Shown here: in pieces, positions 1-13,569 of the stretch
How positions within the stretch are numbered: the first letter of the stretch is position 1
Layout of the letters: each line of letters starts with the position of its first letter
NCBI GenBank assembly: GCA_023333565.1
Contig: JAJKFH010002585.1
Span: forward strand, 1 to 64,000
Reading direction: 5' to 3'
Source: Puffinus mauretanicus
Lineage: Eukaryota; Chordata; Aves; Procellariiformes; Procellariidae
DNA length: 64,000 nt
Notes under the pieces: model-generated
Seen by the model: only the letters and a program-made list of their open reading frames with translations
Told to the model about the DNA's origin: nothing
The model's database searches: none
Translations under genes and position numbers: made by a program

Positions 1-3000
1 TACTGAAACAGATGATGAATAACTGCTTCCTCCCCAGTTTAACCTTGTGGCTATTCATTATGTCCTCTTTTGAATTGAAGAGGACTAATTTAATTTATAG
101 TTCCTCATATAAAAGCTCTTCCAGAGCTTTCGTCTGTTCTGTTGGATCCTTTTTGCTCCTGCACAGCTAATAACACAAAACCAAAGGACTCTTACAGTCA
201 ACAGCTTGTTGCAAAGGCAGCCTATAACAGCGTTGGAAAGCAACTTTCTGTGTTTCCAGTGCTGAAAGGATTAGCGGACAAACTTGTTTTAATGACGTTT
301 GGATAATCAAGGTTACTGGATTGCTCCCAATTACTAAGACAGCCGTAAGATTCCCTCCAAGAGACCTGCCTGGTCTGGACTTCACATAATAAAGTTTGGG
401 GATCCGAATCGCATATGAAAATGACAAACATAAACCCTAAGGTGTGCAGGTGGCCCCCAAATCCCATAGGATCTTCCCATATGAATTTTTTGTCTTACTG
501 GTAAAATTAGGAAGGGACTTTAAAAAGTTTTGGGCTGAGACAAAGGCAAACCAAGCACGAGGCCGGCGTGCCGCAGTTCTATGTAAGCGTTTTGTCTGGG
601 TTACAAGCATACTTAGTTGCATTCAAAGAGATTTAATTGTTTTCTTTTGCCTTCTAGCAATCTATACAAAAATAACATCTTGATGAGTGCACCGGAGACA
701 TCGCTCATCCAGTGGTCTGGTGAGTCAGACGCAGACTCCCGGATGCGACCTCAGGGTATCCCTGGGATCTTCCACACTGAGAGGGAAGAAACTGGGGAGA
801 ACTGAATCTCCTGCATCACTGACGATGCTCCGAGGCTGCAGCTCAGACCCCTGCAATGTTCAAGCAAGCTGGGCAGCAGAAAGGCTTGCCCAGCTGCGGT
901 CCAAGCACCGTCTCAAGGAAACTGTGGCACTGAGACAAGAGAGGAAACCTACTGCACCAGAGTTAATAATTTTTTCCATTACACTCTTTCTCCAGTGATT
1001 CTGCAGTGGATGAAATGGTGAGCACCCTGGCTTCTGCAAGTTGGAGGCAGTTTCATACAAAAGACTTGAATTCTGCAAAGATCTTAATTGCTGGAGAAAC
1101 CGGAGTACAAAGGACAAAACAAAGCTCTATTTTTATCCCGGAGAGCATAGTGCTGTATTAAAAGCCTTTGGTATTAGTCTCTTTGTCTCTCTGTCAGGTA
1201 AGGAGAGCCAGCTCCCGCCTCTTCTCCGTGGGTATCGGTTTTCTGCGGGGGGATGTTATCTGTGCCCCCACCCCTGCATCGCCCGTCAGGCCGGCGGGGA
1301 GCCGAGGGGTTTGTAACGTGGCTTTCAGCCTTTGCCCAGATCCAGTTACTGCTTCTCGCCCCGGAGAGGAAAACAGTGACAGAGAGGAAAACAAACCACC
1401 TCGAAGCAAAAGCTCTTAGTTTTTGTGCAGCCTTCCTCATCCTTAAGGGATGCGGTCGTTGACTGGTATTGTCCTTGTTTCATGCACAAGGAAAACACGT
1501 GGCCCAGAAGAGGCTTGTCCAGGCTGTCCCAGCAGGTCAGGAATAGGAGCAGAGGCAGGGACCAGACCTCCTGCCTCAGGGGTGATGCTCTGTGGCTGCT
1601 GGACCACACAGCCATCCTCTCCGATGTCTCACCGGGATGGTGTGCTGCCCTGGCTGCTGCCTCCGCTTGCTTCTTGCATCTCTGCCCTCTCCTGTGCATA
1701 CGGTCCTCCACCCCACATCACTCATATGCGTCCCAGTGTCTTCTCCTGCTCAGACACACTCAAATCCGCATCGGGGACCTCACATCACACACTCGTCTCC
1801 TGCGTATGCCCTCTCTCCCAGGGCTCTCCACTGTGGGAGGATGTGCTACAAATTTTCACCCACCTTGAAGGTATTTTGTAGGTCTCCGCCGGAGACCAGA
1901 AGAGAAAGGACAGTGATGAACTGTATTTCTATCCAGGTCATCCCACCACACAGCAGTTATTTGGCTTCACCACCTGCTTTCTAGGATGGGATATGTTGCA
2001 TCAGATGAAGCATGGGTGTGTAGGACCCGTGATTATTGGTCCTTCTCTTGTGTGCAGCATTTTTGGTCTGCATCTACACTAGAAAATTAACCACGGGCAG
2101 GATGGGAACTGCCCATCATCCACCCGCACCGGGACAGTGCATCCCTGGGGTGGTTTGGCTGGAGAGGAGAGTTTCCCAGCCTGGGGATGTCCCGCCCGGT
2201 CAGGGGCTGGAGGCAGGTTTCTGGGCTGGTGGCACTGCTGCTGTGGCCCATTTGAGCTGTCCTCACGAACTATCTCCCCACCTCCATGCTCTGCCCCCTT
2301 CTTTGGGCACTCAGACACGCAGAGCCCTGGGGATCGGCTCCCAGGGACAGCCACCGTCCCAGAGACGAGACCCACCGGAGCCCACAGCCCCTCCGAGGAG
2401 CCAGCACACAATCAGCTGCTGTAAGGAGGCTGAGGACCTGGCCGGGCCAGGAAAGGATTATCTTACCAGCTAATTAGCTGCATGCTGATGGCCACTGAGG
2501 CAGGAAACAAAAGCAACTCAATGAGCCCTGCAGCCATGCCTCGGCGCTGGCCCCCTCCATTATTCAGGGTGGACCTGCATCAGGTGTCATGCCTTTATCT
2601 GGGGCTTCGATAAATAGCGCTAATCAGCTGCATGTGAATTATTCACAGAGACCACAGCTCACCTTTCCAAACCCCAGTGCCAGGGCTCTGCTTCTCCCCA
2701 CTCCGCTCCCTCCTGTCCAAGATTTATGTCTGTCTGTCCTCCTCCTCCAACTCATTTCTGTGCAAGAAGGATGGGCTGCAGTTAAAGCACCGGCTTGTGA
2801 CCCTGGGCTTTAATCTTTTTTTTGTACCACAGATTCCCTGCATTCCCTTGAGGGAGGTGCTCAGCACCAGCTGCCGGGGGTGGGATGGGGCCAGGTTAAT
2901 TGGCTGGGCCTTGGCACTAATATCTTGGTGCAGACGTTTCTTAGCCAGCAGGAGAAATGCTGTGAGTCTGAACAGAAATCCCTGGATAATCCTTTTATAT

Positions 3001-6000
3001 TTATGACCTGGAGTAGTCTATTCTGCAGGTTGATTCCTGCCACGGATGCTCAGGTCTGAAACATATTCCTCCTCCATCAGTAGGCAGCTTATAGGGTTGG
3101 ACTAAGGCTCTCCTGTCGTCGCCTCTTTTGGGCTCCTGGTTGTCTTCTGCTTCAGGGAACTTCAGCCTTTTCAGCCCATCCTTCAGCCACAGCCAGTTCT
3201 CAGTTCCTTGTGCCCCAAGCACGTTGCCCTGGGGCAGGGCATGCTTTGCCGCTCCTGGCTCGCCCAGACCCCTCTCCAGCCATGGGGGTTCAGCTCCATC
3301 ACCTAAACATGAGTACCTGTTGCCGCACAGATGTCCTGGGATGTCTGAGACAAGCGCGGGGCTGGCAGATACAACTTTGGATCTACAGGAGGCATTCCAG
3401 AAGCTGGATACTCAAAGGGCACTGGAGACCCGTGTGGGCACCTGAGCTGAGCCCTAACTCCCCATGGACACCTACAATGCAGTGAGAGGAGATGAAGCCC
3501 CTTTGGGGATTCTGCTTCCCATTACTGTCAAGAGAAAGCCAGGGGAGATGCCTTGTTTGGTGTTTGCTGAGGGGGCTCCCTGGTCCCGGCTCCTTTCCTG
3601 GGCTGGGCTGCAGGGATGAGCTGCTGCGGTGGCCCAAAGCAATGACGGGCAGCAAGGAGAGGACCCTCTGCTGGGTCTCTTAATTGCTGAGGGACAGACT
3701 GAACGCACACTGCCACAGACATGCTTAGGGGTTCATTTTACCACTGTCTGTAAATGCCAGCATGAGGAAACTGTTTCTAACCTGAAGGGCTTTTTAATTT
3801 AGCAGAGACGGAACAGGTAATTAAACTCTGGCAAACCTCTGCAGGGAGGTGCTGGGTACTCCCCCACCGCTGTGCTGAACACCACCGCTGCCCCGGGCAG
3901 CTGGTCTGATGCTGCTCCGAAGCAGGGCTGGTCCAGCGGTGTCCTGCAGCGGGGCGAGAGGAGACTCCCACCGGGGTCTGGCTGCTGGGGGGGAGGAGCC
4001 CTGCATTTCAGTACTTAAAGGGGGCTTATCAGAAAGATGGCCCTTTTTAGCAGAACCTGTTGTGATGGGACAAGGGGGAATGGTTTTAAACTAAACGAGG
4101 AGAGATTCAGACCAGATAGAAGGAAGGAATTGTTTACGCTGAGGGTGGTGAAACCCTGGCAGAGGTTGCCCCGAGAGGTGGTAGATGCCCCATCCCGGGG
4201 AACATTCAAGGTCAGGTTGGACGGGGCTCTGATCAACCTGGTCTGGTTGAAGATGTCCCTGCCCACGGCAGGGGGTTGGACTGGATGGACTTTGAAGGTC
4301 CCTTCCCACACAAGCCATTCTATAATTAGATGATTCTATGATTTCAAGGCAAGCGCACCCCAGAAACAGGAGCAGCAGCTCCTGTTCCAGCCCGTAACGA
4401 TGCAAAGCAGGCAAACACGCTGGATAAATATTTCTGTTGGTTGTTGCAGGCCAGGGGTGGTTTGTGGGTAATCATCACAAAAGAACCGGCAGCCCCTGAT
4501 CCACTGATATCAATTTTTAATGAAGTTGGAATAATAGAGAAATCCCAGCACAGCAAAGAGTTCATACAGGGTGAATGGGGAGAGCCGGGCTAACCTGGCA
4601 GCCATCCTAGGAAAAGAATAGGAAAGGTTGTACAGGATTCAATGAATAAGCAATTAAAGACTGGAGTGTAATCAATGACATTCAGGTTTATGAGGAGATA
4701 GAGCCTGTCAAAACAAGCTTGGTTTGCTTCTTTGGAGTCGGTTTGTTTGGTAACTGCATGAAAGGAGCAGGTTCTTACAAAGTGTTTGGTTTAACCCTGC
4801 CTGCTAACAGTGCTACACACTAACAAGAGCAGATTAATGGAGAAACTCTAAAAATAGAGCGCCAGCTGAGAATCATCTTTGAATGACAGTGCTGTGGTGC
4901 AATTTTGCTATTAAGCCCATGACTACTACATCAGTGACTGGGGTGTAAAAATAACTTACAATCAAATTTTCAAATAACGTGAAGACTGACAGAGCAGTCA
5001 ACCAGGAGGGAGCAGAGGCAGCCACGCAGAGCAGTGGGGACCTTGGCACGTGCCTGAGCCAAACAAAAAGAGCCCTCACGTGCCAAAAACATTTCCAAGA
5101 GGCAGCATCTGCACCTCAGGCTGGCAGAAAATGGACCCGACTTCCATGAACGCAACAGCTCCGGAGAATGCGGTGCACCAGGAGCCCGGCACGGTGAATA
5201 AACAAGCAATTAATCCATAACTGCATGAACGGAGGAGGGATGGGGGAGAAGAGAGATGTGTTTCATCCTCAGTCTGCAGGGCTGATGGGGGGTAGGTGCA
5301 TCCAGCCTGTGCCTGTACTTTAGAGGGAGGATGCTGAAAGTTGAACATTAGTGGGATAAAGAGCTGCAAAGATGATTTGTGACGGTAAAAACCACCGCGC
5401 AGTGAGAGGTGCCAAGAACAGCCTTCTCAAAAACAAGACTGAGAGGTGATTTGAGTGCAAATGTGCAAGAGCTTTTGAGGGCAGAAAATACCTGCTGAGC
5501 AATGGGCAGAGATGCTCCTGGTTTCTGTGCTGTAGACACCGCGATGGGGGAGCCCAGCTGCCTCAGCTCAGACTCCTGAGTCCCTGGGACAAGAACCACA
5601 GCATGCGGTTTGTGCCTTTGTACCCCACCTTGTACCATGGGGGACTACATTGATGGAAGAAGCCAATTCTCATGGGGCGTTGGAACTAGATTCCTGCTCT
5701 CTGCAGAGCTGGTCATCCCTCAATGGTGAGAAATAAAGTTATGGCACTGCTCAGTTCATGGTGAAGATGGGGTTGCAGCATGCAAGCATCAGTTGAGCTA
5801 GCTAAGATCACAGTGGAAGATAAAGAGATGCAGGCTTCATCCTGGGCAGTGCAAGCCCATCCAGGACGCTGGGACACGGCTGCAGCCTGCTCCCCTGCAG
5901 CGTCAGCAATTGCTGCTCAAAGATCAAGCTGCTCCCCTGCGGCAGCCCAGGCCCTCACAAGTCAAAGAAACTCAGGAAAATGTCCAAAGTGATGAGAATG

Positions 6001-8124
6001 ATAAAACAAAAGGCCATCTTGGAAGTGGAAGTGGCTCTTACACAGCCAACCTCTTTGCATGTGCAGCTCACCAGTGGAAAAAAGGCACGCTAAGCAATTT
6101 GGCTGAACTAGCTGGATATTTTATTTTGTGTTGGGTATTTGGAAATTTCTAAGAGACTTTGGTCACCGTGAAGGTGGAAGGAATTACCCAAGTGATCACT
6201 TTCTCAGCCTCTGATCAGTGCAACCTGCTGATATGCCCTGGCCTTTCCAATTCCCAACTCCATGGAGGAAGAGAGAAGGTTCTTCATTTCCAGACACAGA
6301 AACACCACTTTGTGCTCTTTATTGCATCTCTCAAGTGGATTTTTTTTCAGGTTTAAGACAGAGGGAGAGAGAAGGGATTGCTTCTTCGTGTGCACAGCAT
6401 GCAGAATTGCGGTAAATTGGGTACATCCTGACATAGAGTTTGTTAGGGCAAAAGCATCCGATTCAGTTGGCATGTTTTCATTCCCTTCTGCTGGGTAATG
6501 AAGATATGAAGCTCCGAGCCATCATGGATGGAGGGATGCTCTGTCCCTTCACGTCATCCAGCTGCTGGCTGCACTAAGCCTGTGCAAATCCAGGCTGCTT
6601 GCTCACACCAGGGGAGCAGAAAGTGAAGGCAGGCATCGAAGGAGCACCCAGTCAAAGAAATGTCATGGATGCAACATGAAGAGCAGGTTCCAGAGCCTGG
6701 AGCTGATGTTGGCTGGGGAAAGAGGTGGATCTCCAGGTCTGCATCTGTCCATCTCGGGCTCCCATGGCCCATCTGCTGCCCACAGCCCCTGAGGAGTCCC
6801 TTCTCACACGGACCCTGGGACAGTTGAGGGCTACAGGAATGATTCAGATCTCCTATTCCATGTGCCCATCACTCATGAACTTAGTGACCGCCACAACGGC
6901 CATATCTCAATGCAGGTGCCTACAGGAGGTGGTCTGAACACAACTCAAAGTGTCTTGTACTACACATGGCTCCTGTGGCAGAGCTGAGATCTCCCCACAA
7001 GCCCTTGAGCACTCTTCTGCCTGTATCTGCCATCCATTCCCCACCCAACTCAACCACCTGGGCTGGGACCCTCCTTGCCTTTCTCCTCCCGGAGAACAAC
7101 TGAATAAAACAAGTTTTTTCAACTATCCTTCTGCTACTCAAGCTCCTACTTAAAAGGAAGACAAAGGTAGGTAGTTTTTTTTCCTTAGTTTGTTGTTTAG
7201 GTTTTTTGTTTTCTTTGTGGGGTTTTTGTGGCTTTTTTTTTTATATCATGTATATTTAGCATGCCTGCCCTGCATGCCATCTGTCTGTCTCCTCACTTTT
7301 TTTGCTCTGAAGCAAGCTTTTGCATGAACATGTGCCTGGGAGATGTTCGGGAGACCCTGCTGAGCTCCAGCTGGGGAAGACACTGGATTTCAATGCAAAA
7401 ATGTTAGTGCAACATCCAGCCACAAACAAGAGCCCTTCCTTGGCCCTCTTCTTCCTTTCCCCTCTTTAACGTCAGTGTAAATGTTCTGTAGGACAAATCA
7501 CCTATGCCACTCGTTTTGTGAAATGCGCCCATATTTTTGCAACAACAGCATGGAGAAATGTATGAAATACACTAAGGCTGACAGAAGGCACAGACAAACT
7601 TTCCTTCTCTCATGTTCATTTTTAATGTGGGGGCAAAACTTAGACTGTAAGAAACCTTAAAAAATGTTCATAGCGTTGCACATAATACATAAATCCTGGC
7701 AACCAGCACAGTATCTATGTGAGAAAAAATGGCAAGAATAAGAACAAATAAACACTTGCAGAATTTGCAAAAGCTGCGGATTTAGGTATCAACTTCCACC
7801 TTGATAATTAACCAAAAGTGTTCAGTTTCTCTTAAACACATGCAAATCGTATTGAACCAAACGGCAGCACCTTGGGAAAACCGTGGCATAGACATGGTGC
7901 TGACCACCATCTAGTTGCTGATGGTTAGCAAGACCTCACTCACCGAGCTGTACACATTGCATCGGAGCTTCCTTGCCCTCCCCAGGAGACATCACCAACG
8001 TCTTCCTCACCTTCCAGTCTCCACACCAAACAGGGATGTGGCTCCAGCTCAAGCAGGAGCTCCCTCTTCCCAGCGGAGCGGACCCGGGGGGTTGGTGGGA
8101 GGGAAGGACAGACCACACTCTCAC
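1..8124 (-). other. OTOF: OTOF intron 3 (5' part, runs off the window)
   Basis: This is the sequence 3' of the exon 3 donor on the minus strand. I looked on the minus strand for the next otoferlin exon, whose product should begin with a LIGTFRM-like stretch after exon 3, and did not find it, so that exon is taken to lie outside the window. The stretch holds one CR1 fragment (4006-4343) and T-rich runs near 7170-7250. AT-rich islands that look like possible conserved noncoding elements lie at about 2450-2660 and 4600-4900; the latter contains CTAAAAATAG at 4848-4857, a match to the MEF2 consensus. No open frame here resembles a known protein. Confidence 0.75.
4006..4343 (+). mobile_element. 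CR1 LINE 3' fragment (family A)
   Basis: This is a 5'-truncated copy of the CR1 3' end, with the sense strand on plus. It begins at the 'cagtacttaaaggggg' block and ends at the tail 'gattctatgat'. It carries the usual family-A landmarks: the AGCAGAACCTGTTGTGATGG block (decayed from a palindromic CCTGTCGCGACAGG), GATTCAGACCAGATAGAAGG, and GTTGGACTGGATGGACTTTG. The decayed palindrome and several other substitutions suggest it is one of the older family-A copies here. Confidence 0.92.
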
Positions 8125-8213
8125 CTGTTGGTGAAGACTTTGCTGTAGTTGAACACCTGGATCTCCAGCATCTCATTCCCATCGATATTGCTTGCCACCG
8201 GCCAGCGGAAGGT
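8125..8213 (-). CDS. OTOF: Otoferlin, coding exon 3
   Basis: This 89-bp internal exon encodes [15 protein letters not shown] followed by [14 protein letters not shown], plus two bases (AG) of a split codon. It is flanked by a consensus acceptor (minus-strand ...ctccgcag before ACC) and donor (AG|gtgaga). It continues the first C2 domain (C2A) of otoferlin, the large multi-C2 tail-anchored ferlin that acts in calcium-triggered vesicle exocytosis at hair-cell ribbon synapses. The peptide is nearly the same as the human segment as I recall it. The exon starts in phase 0, matching the complete GAG codon that ends exon 2. The trailing AG means the first residue of the next exon junction is Arg or Ser, where I recall Lys in human. 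Confidence 0.95.
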
Positions 8214-8390
8214 CTGCGGAGAAAGGACGGGAGGGGGACGTCAGGCTTGTTTTCAGGGAGCTGCTGCAGAGGTGATGAGGGTGGAGCTGAGATGACCATG
8301 GAAAAAGGCTAGCTAGCCGAACTTTTTCCCAGCAAAAAGGCAGACAGGGCTGTTTTACAGGGGTCTCATGAAGAATGTGCCTCAGTGCCA

Positions 8391-8506
8391 AATATTTTAT
8401 AGATATAGTATGAATATTAATACACATTGTATAAATGTGTATATATATTATATATATATACACATTTTACATTTATACATATACAAAAAAAATGTATATA
8501 TATAAT
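8391..8506. repeat. AT-rich (TA)n simple repeat
   Basis: This is a stretch of about 115 bp dominated by TA and TATA dinucleotides with interruptions, including 'tatatattatatatatata' near 8440-8460 and 'gtatatatataataa' near 8493. It lies about 180 bp inside intron 2 from the exon 3 acceptor. It is likely polymorphic and prone to unpairing. No coding potential is claimed. Confidence 0.85.
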
Positions 8507-9589
8507 AATCATTTCCATTTGTGGGTTTTTTGCTTCCCAAGGTTTTTTGCTTCTGTCTGCCAGGCTCAACCACCTGAGCTGCCTTCAGTTTTCCAAGTCA
8601 CAGGTCCCTTGTGACCTCCCAAAGCCGAGCACACCCCATTGCCAAGCTGCTCTCGGTGCATCCCTTGACGCCGCAGATGCGGAGGCAGCGGGGTTGAGCC
8701 CTGCATCGCCTACAGGAGCAGCAGGACTGCATTCAAAGTCTTCAAAGGAAAGTGCTTACCAAGCAACTTCACAGGAAGAAATTAGTGACTCTTCAGAAAT
8801 ATGCCAACACTCATTTTTTAAGCTATTTTTTCCCCCTTGACTCACATTTTCTGCAGTGAGTCAAGGAAGCAAATGAAAAAAATCCTGAAATATAAAAGAA
8901 AACTAGAAATGGCCCCATGACAGTGATGTAATTTTGCTTATGGTCCAGCCTCACTCCTCATTCTGCAGCCGATTTACTCTGGGCTCTCCATCGTGGGGAT
9001 GTAAGCCAGCCCTTCCCCTGACAGCACGTGCATTGCTCTCTGCTCGCCCCTTCCCACTGCTTTGATGCTCCATTAGCTGGTACTAGCTAGGCTGATAAAT
9101 GCAACCAGCAATTAATTACGAGCTGCCTGTTCCCTCCTGCCATCACCGTGCCTCTCTGGCCTGAGAAGTTGTCCTACCCTGACTGTTCAGGGCTCCTCAA
9201 CACATGCAGGTGGAGATTCATCAGCCCTGTGCTCCTGCCCCCAGCCTCTCCTCTCCACCACGGCCCTCAGACACGCTGGTGAAGGGGACAGAGTCCACCA
9301 CGTCATGAGCACAGCAGCAGCCCGTCAACCTCCCACAATGTTCTGGATGTTAAACTGGTCCCACCTATCTGCAGCTTCAGCTGGGCAGAGGACTCCCCAT
9401 CCTGCCTCGCAGCAGAAGACGTTCCCAGGGTCTGCCCAGAGATGGCCAAAGAGACCAGAGCTTAGACCTTCTCAGGGGAAACTCTTCACTTTTAACAGCA
9501 GTGGTAGTTTACTATGGGATAAGCTGCCCTGCCAAGATCAGGACTTCTGGTTGCTTCTGAGATGGACATGATTTCTGCCTGCATCACAA

Positions 9590-9921
9590 AATCATAGAAT
9601 CACAGAATGGTTTGGGTGGGAAGGGACCTTCAAAGTCCATCCAGTCCAACCCCCATGGGCAGGGACATCTCCAACCAGATCAGGTTGCTCAGAGCCCCGT
9701 CCAACCTGACCTTGAATGTTCCCAGGGATGGGGCATCTACCACCTCTCTGGGCAACCTCTGCCAGTGTCTCACCACCCCCAGTGTAAACAATTTCTTCCT
9801 TCTATCTGGTCTGAATCTCCCCTCTTTTAGTTTAAAACCATTCCCCCTTGTCCTGTCGCGACAGGCCCTGCTAAAAAGTCTGTCCCCACCTTTCTGATAA
9901 GCCCCCTTCAAGTACTGAAAG
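9590..9921 (-). mobile_element. CR1 LINE 3' fragment (family A)
   Basis: This CR1 3' end is in minus orientation: the plus strand reads from the inverted tail 'atcatagaatcacagaatgg' through to 'agtactgaaagg'. It keeps the complete 14-bp palindrome CCTGTCGCGACAGG. It shows full family-A organisation over about 330 bp and is then truncated at its 5' end. It lies in OTOF intron 2 and is in the same orientation as the gene. Confidence 0.93.
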
Positions 9922-10751
9922 GATCCTCCTGGTCCTTCCTGATACCTGATGTCTATGCATCCTCACCACCTCAACAGAGCCTCGGCTTTGATCCCTCCAT
10001 CCAGAGCCTTGGCCAGTACAAGACAAACCCAAACCTCTCCGCTATCTCCACAGAAGACTAAACCATGGTCCAGGCACAGCGTCTTTTCTGCTCACACACA
10101 TCTGACACGGACTGGGAGTTTAAAGAAGTCTGGAAGCACCTCCTGAAACCCCAGCAGAGCTCAGTTCCTGGACACAGCCAGGTCCTGTTTTTTTTTTTTT
10201 TCCTTCTTCAGAAATACCATTCTCTGCTTGCCCACAGACCAAATGTGGGGGAGGACCTGGAATGAGCAGGCATCCCTGCCTCTGTCACAAAATCATTTGG
10301 GTAAGTCTCTGTTCCCCATCCTTGGGCTACAGGGTGGAGGACTGTCTCTTGCTCTTTGTCTCTTTGCACCTCGTGGGTGTAGTCTTTGGGTACGTACAGC
10401 ACCGAGCTCAGGGAAGTCCTGCTCCACAGTTCGGTCCTCTCTAACGAGCAGATCCCAGAGCTTAAGGTACAGAAATAATGGTGGGTAGGCACCCCCGCCT
10501 TGGTTAGAGGTTTGTCAGGCAGCAAAATAACAATTTTGGAAAGTGCGGTGGCCTAGAAAGTCTTCCAGGATCCCCGCTGAACAGCCTTGCTGACAGCTTT
10601 CCGCACCAAGAAGCTCGTCCGGGGATGTTCACGCCGCAGCCCATCCGCGGCTGCTGCAGCAAACCCCGGGGGGCCGGCAGGCGACGCTCGGCATGGAGGA
10701 GCACGCTCCCATCTGCTGTGCTCTGCGGCGTATCGCCTGGGAGCAGTCCTT

Positions 10752-10793
10752 GCACACGTGCCCGCACACGTGCCCGCACACGTGCCCGCACAC
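10752..10793. repeat. 12-bp tandem repeat, about 3.5 copies
   Basis: The 12-bp unit CACACGTGCCCG is repeated about three and a half times with almost no variation. Each unit carries the palindromic E-box CACGTG, giving three evenly spaced E-boxes. It lies inside OTOF intron 2. Confidence 0.85.
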
Positions 10794-12661
10794 CTCCAGG
10801 TCCAGAGCGACCCGCCTGTCTAGAGCCGCTAATGCAATTTGCTTAAAGCACTTGGAGTTTTGCCTAAAATCCTGGGGAATGCAATACAGGTGCCGTTGTC
10901 CGCCAACAGAAATAATCTCTTCAACCTTTGGGGCTAGGCTTCGGAAAGGGGCTCAGATCTGAATTCTGCTCCAGATCCCCTGGATTTGGCTAAATCGTTT
11001 AGGATGGAATCCAGAGCAGATGCTCTCGGTTTGGGGCTTAAGAATCAGGGTTGGGATTCCTCCGCCTGACCTAGATGCTTAGAGGTTACCTACCTAAATC
11101 AACACCCCTCGTCTGGGCTCTCCATCACCAGAGAAACCCTGGCACGTCCCAGGGACAAACCGAGCCCTGGCTCACCCTTGGGAGGGGGTCACACTCATCC
11201 TGTCCTTTCTGGACAGACTATCCGGCCATGACTATATGCCTGAGATTAAAGGAGGGCATCCTGCTCTGGAAGCTGTCCAAAATCCGCCCCCACTAAGAAG
11301 ACAAGGAATGGGCACCCAGGCTATGAACAAACTTCAGCACCACGTTCCCCAGCTCATGACCCACGCTCTGCCAGTCTGCCCAGTCACCCTCAGTCTCCTC
11401 CTGGTTTTATCCCAGTGTGTGGAAAACCACTCAAACCCACTTGTGGCACCCAGCCACGAGTTTTACAAACTTATTTTTTCTCCCCTTGTTGTCCCGTGCA
11501 CTAGTGAATCCCTGGGCATTGCTCCCCCGAGGCTGCTCTCAGCTCCTCTGACTGCCCTTTGATTTGGAGTATTTTGGAGAGGCGGGCGGTGGATCCGGAG
11601 CACCCAGACCACGTTTGGCACCTTGTGGGTGTAGGTCTGACAGCGGCAAGTCAGCCCGGCTGCGAAATGAAAATGTGAGTCCCTGTGCTTATCTCTGTGA
11701 GTTACAGCCACCTCAGCCTCGGCAGAAAAGGAACAGCTCAAAGGAACTGGGTGATACGGTTTCCCTCCTAAGAAAGATAGTTTTTATTATTATTATCTTT
11801 TAAGCCTGGAAAGGATTATTACAGTCGCTCAGCCTGACCTCTTAAACAACCCAGCCCACAGATTTTTGTGTTTCGCTCAAAGGTTCCTAAATCAAACACA
11901 GATATGCCTTGTAGCTCACTCAGAACATATTTTTAACAGGGAAAAAGGAAAAAAAAAGACATCCCAGAATTCAAGCAACAGCATTTAATTACGCATGGTT
12001 TCCACAGCTGATTGCCTTCAGCAATAAACATTTGCACCATACTTCTGCTTTGAATTTATGGGCTTCAGCTCCCCAGCCTTTGCCCTGTTCTCCCACCGAG
12101 CTAAGGTGCTACCTAAAGTCTTTCATTTGGCTTTTTAGCTGTTGTTCCTTGCTGCCCGCAGAGATGCACCAAGGGACCTGCCCTTGGGCCGAAGCCAGCG
12201 CTCCCTTTGCAACATGGAGAGGCAAAGCGATGCCACCGGCCCAGGCTACGCACCTCCAGAAAGGAGAGCGGAGACGGGCACCCCGCTAAAAGCACCTAGC
12301 GCAGGCTCTGCCAGGGCAGGCGTCGTCTCGCTGCGAATTCCTGCCGCTCCCACTGGCGCCGAGGCAGCTGCTGTCACGCAAGAGCTGCGTTGCATTCGCG
12401 CAGCCCCGGCTCTTTGCAGGCAGGTTTTCCTTCCCTCAACGCCCTCGCAGGGAGCTGCCCTTCAGGTAAGCGATGAAAGAGGGCAAATGTTTTGGAGTTG
12501 AAGTATTCTCGGTTAATTTATAACAAGCCCTGAGGGATCACTTGCTCTCATCAATTCAGAGTGCCCGGGCTGAAGGTAAATACCGTGTGGCAGGGAAGCG
12601 AACACAAACCATGCCATGGAGTAATTCAGCGGCAGGGGCTGCAGTACCTGCGGTGACTCCC

Positions 12662-12712
12662 ACGCCTGCCTTCCCAAGCTGCTTGCCACCAAGCCACTAA
12701 AACCCCGCAGCA
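12662..12712. repeat. Dispersed 51-bp duplication, copy 1
   Basis: These 51 bp, beginning ACGCCTGCCTTCCCAAG and ending with a GCAGCA, recur at 13568-13618 with one mismatch. The copies are 0.9 kb apart in the same orientation and share no obvious transposon features. The sequences outside the shared segment are unrelated, so this looks like a small, fairly recent segmental duplication within OTOF intron 2. Confidence 0.9.
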
Positions 12713-13536
12713 CCAGGGACCGGGATGCACCCCCAACCCTAAAGCGCTCCCCAGATGTGGCGTGCACGGAGGTGACCCGTCTGTCCTCTCAGACCCAGCC
12801 CGTCCTGGGAGAGTCCGACCTTTGCAAGGGGCTGCACTTAGTGGCTGCTCTTCACTGTGTTTATCCATGACCGTGACCGTGGCAGAGGGCTCCTGCGGCA
12901 GGAGGTGGTGCGGGGGCAGGTTGGAAGGCTGCTGCTAAAATGTGGCTTGTGTCAATAGAAAAGCTTGCAACGGCCACTCCGCTTCAGCACGAGCGCTGGA
13001 GTTAGTTTGCAGGGTAAAAGCCACAGACTTTACATTTATCCAATGCAATTAGGTGGTCTGATGGCCCTTGGTGTCGAAGAAGCCCAGGGAATGAGGCTGG
13101 AAGGTCTCTGAGAGCACATCCATCTGTCCCTCCTCCCCTGGCAGCAGCAGCAGCTCCACTCAACCTTTCAGCCCATTTTTTCAGAACATCCAAACGTTTT
13201 GCAAAACATCCCTGCAATGCCACGGTGGATGCCAGCTAAGAAACAAAGCAAACCGATGATAAAGCCTAACTTCACACCTAACCAAGGGATGTGTTCAAGG
13301 GGATGCTGCATGCTGCCGGGGGGGGACAGCGGGTTATCCCAAATCTGCCACCTGTGAGGTTTTCCATCTCCTTCCAAGTCAGGCAGTTGGGCTCATTCAT
13401 GGGGCACTGTGCTGGGCATTAGACCCGTGCAGTTTCCCCACCCTCCTGGCTCTCCACAGCTTAACCCCTGGGAGCGGTGATCTCATATCCATCAGGAATC
13501 CCTCCAGCCATGGCACGATCTAAGTACTACATCACT

Positions 13537-13569
13537 GTTAAAGTAATGTTAAAGTAATATTAAAGTAAC
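13537..13569. repeat. 11-bp AT-rich tandem repeat, 3 copies
   Basis: Three copies of an 11-bp unit close to GTTAAAGTAAT sit directly against the left edge of the second copy of the 51-bp duplication. The array may mark the junction where that segment was inserted. Confidence 0.8.
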
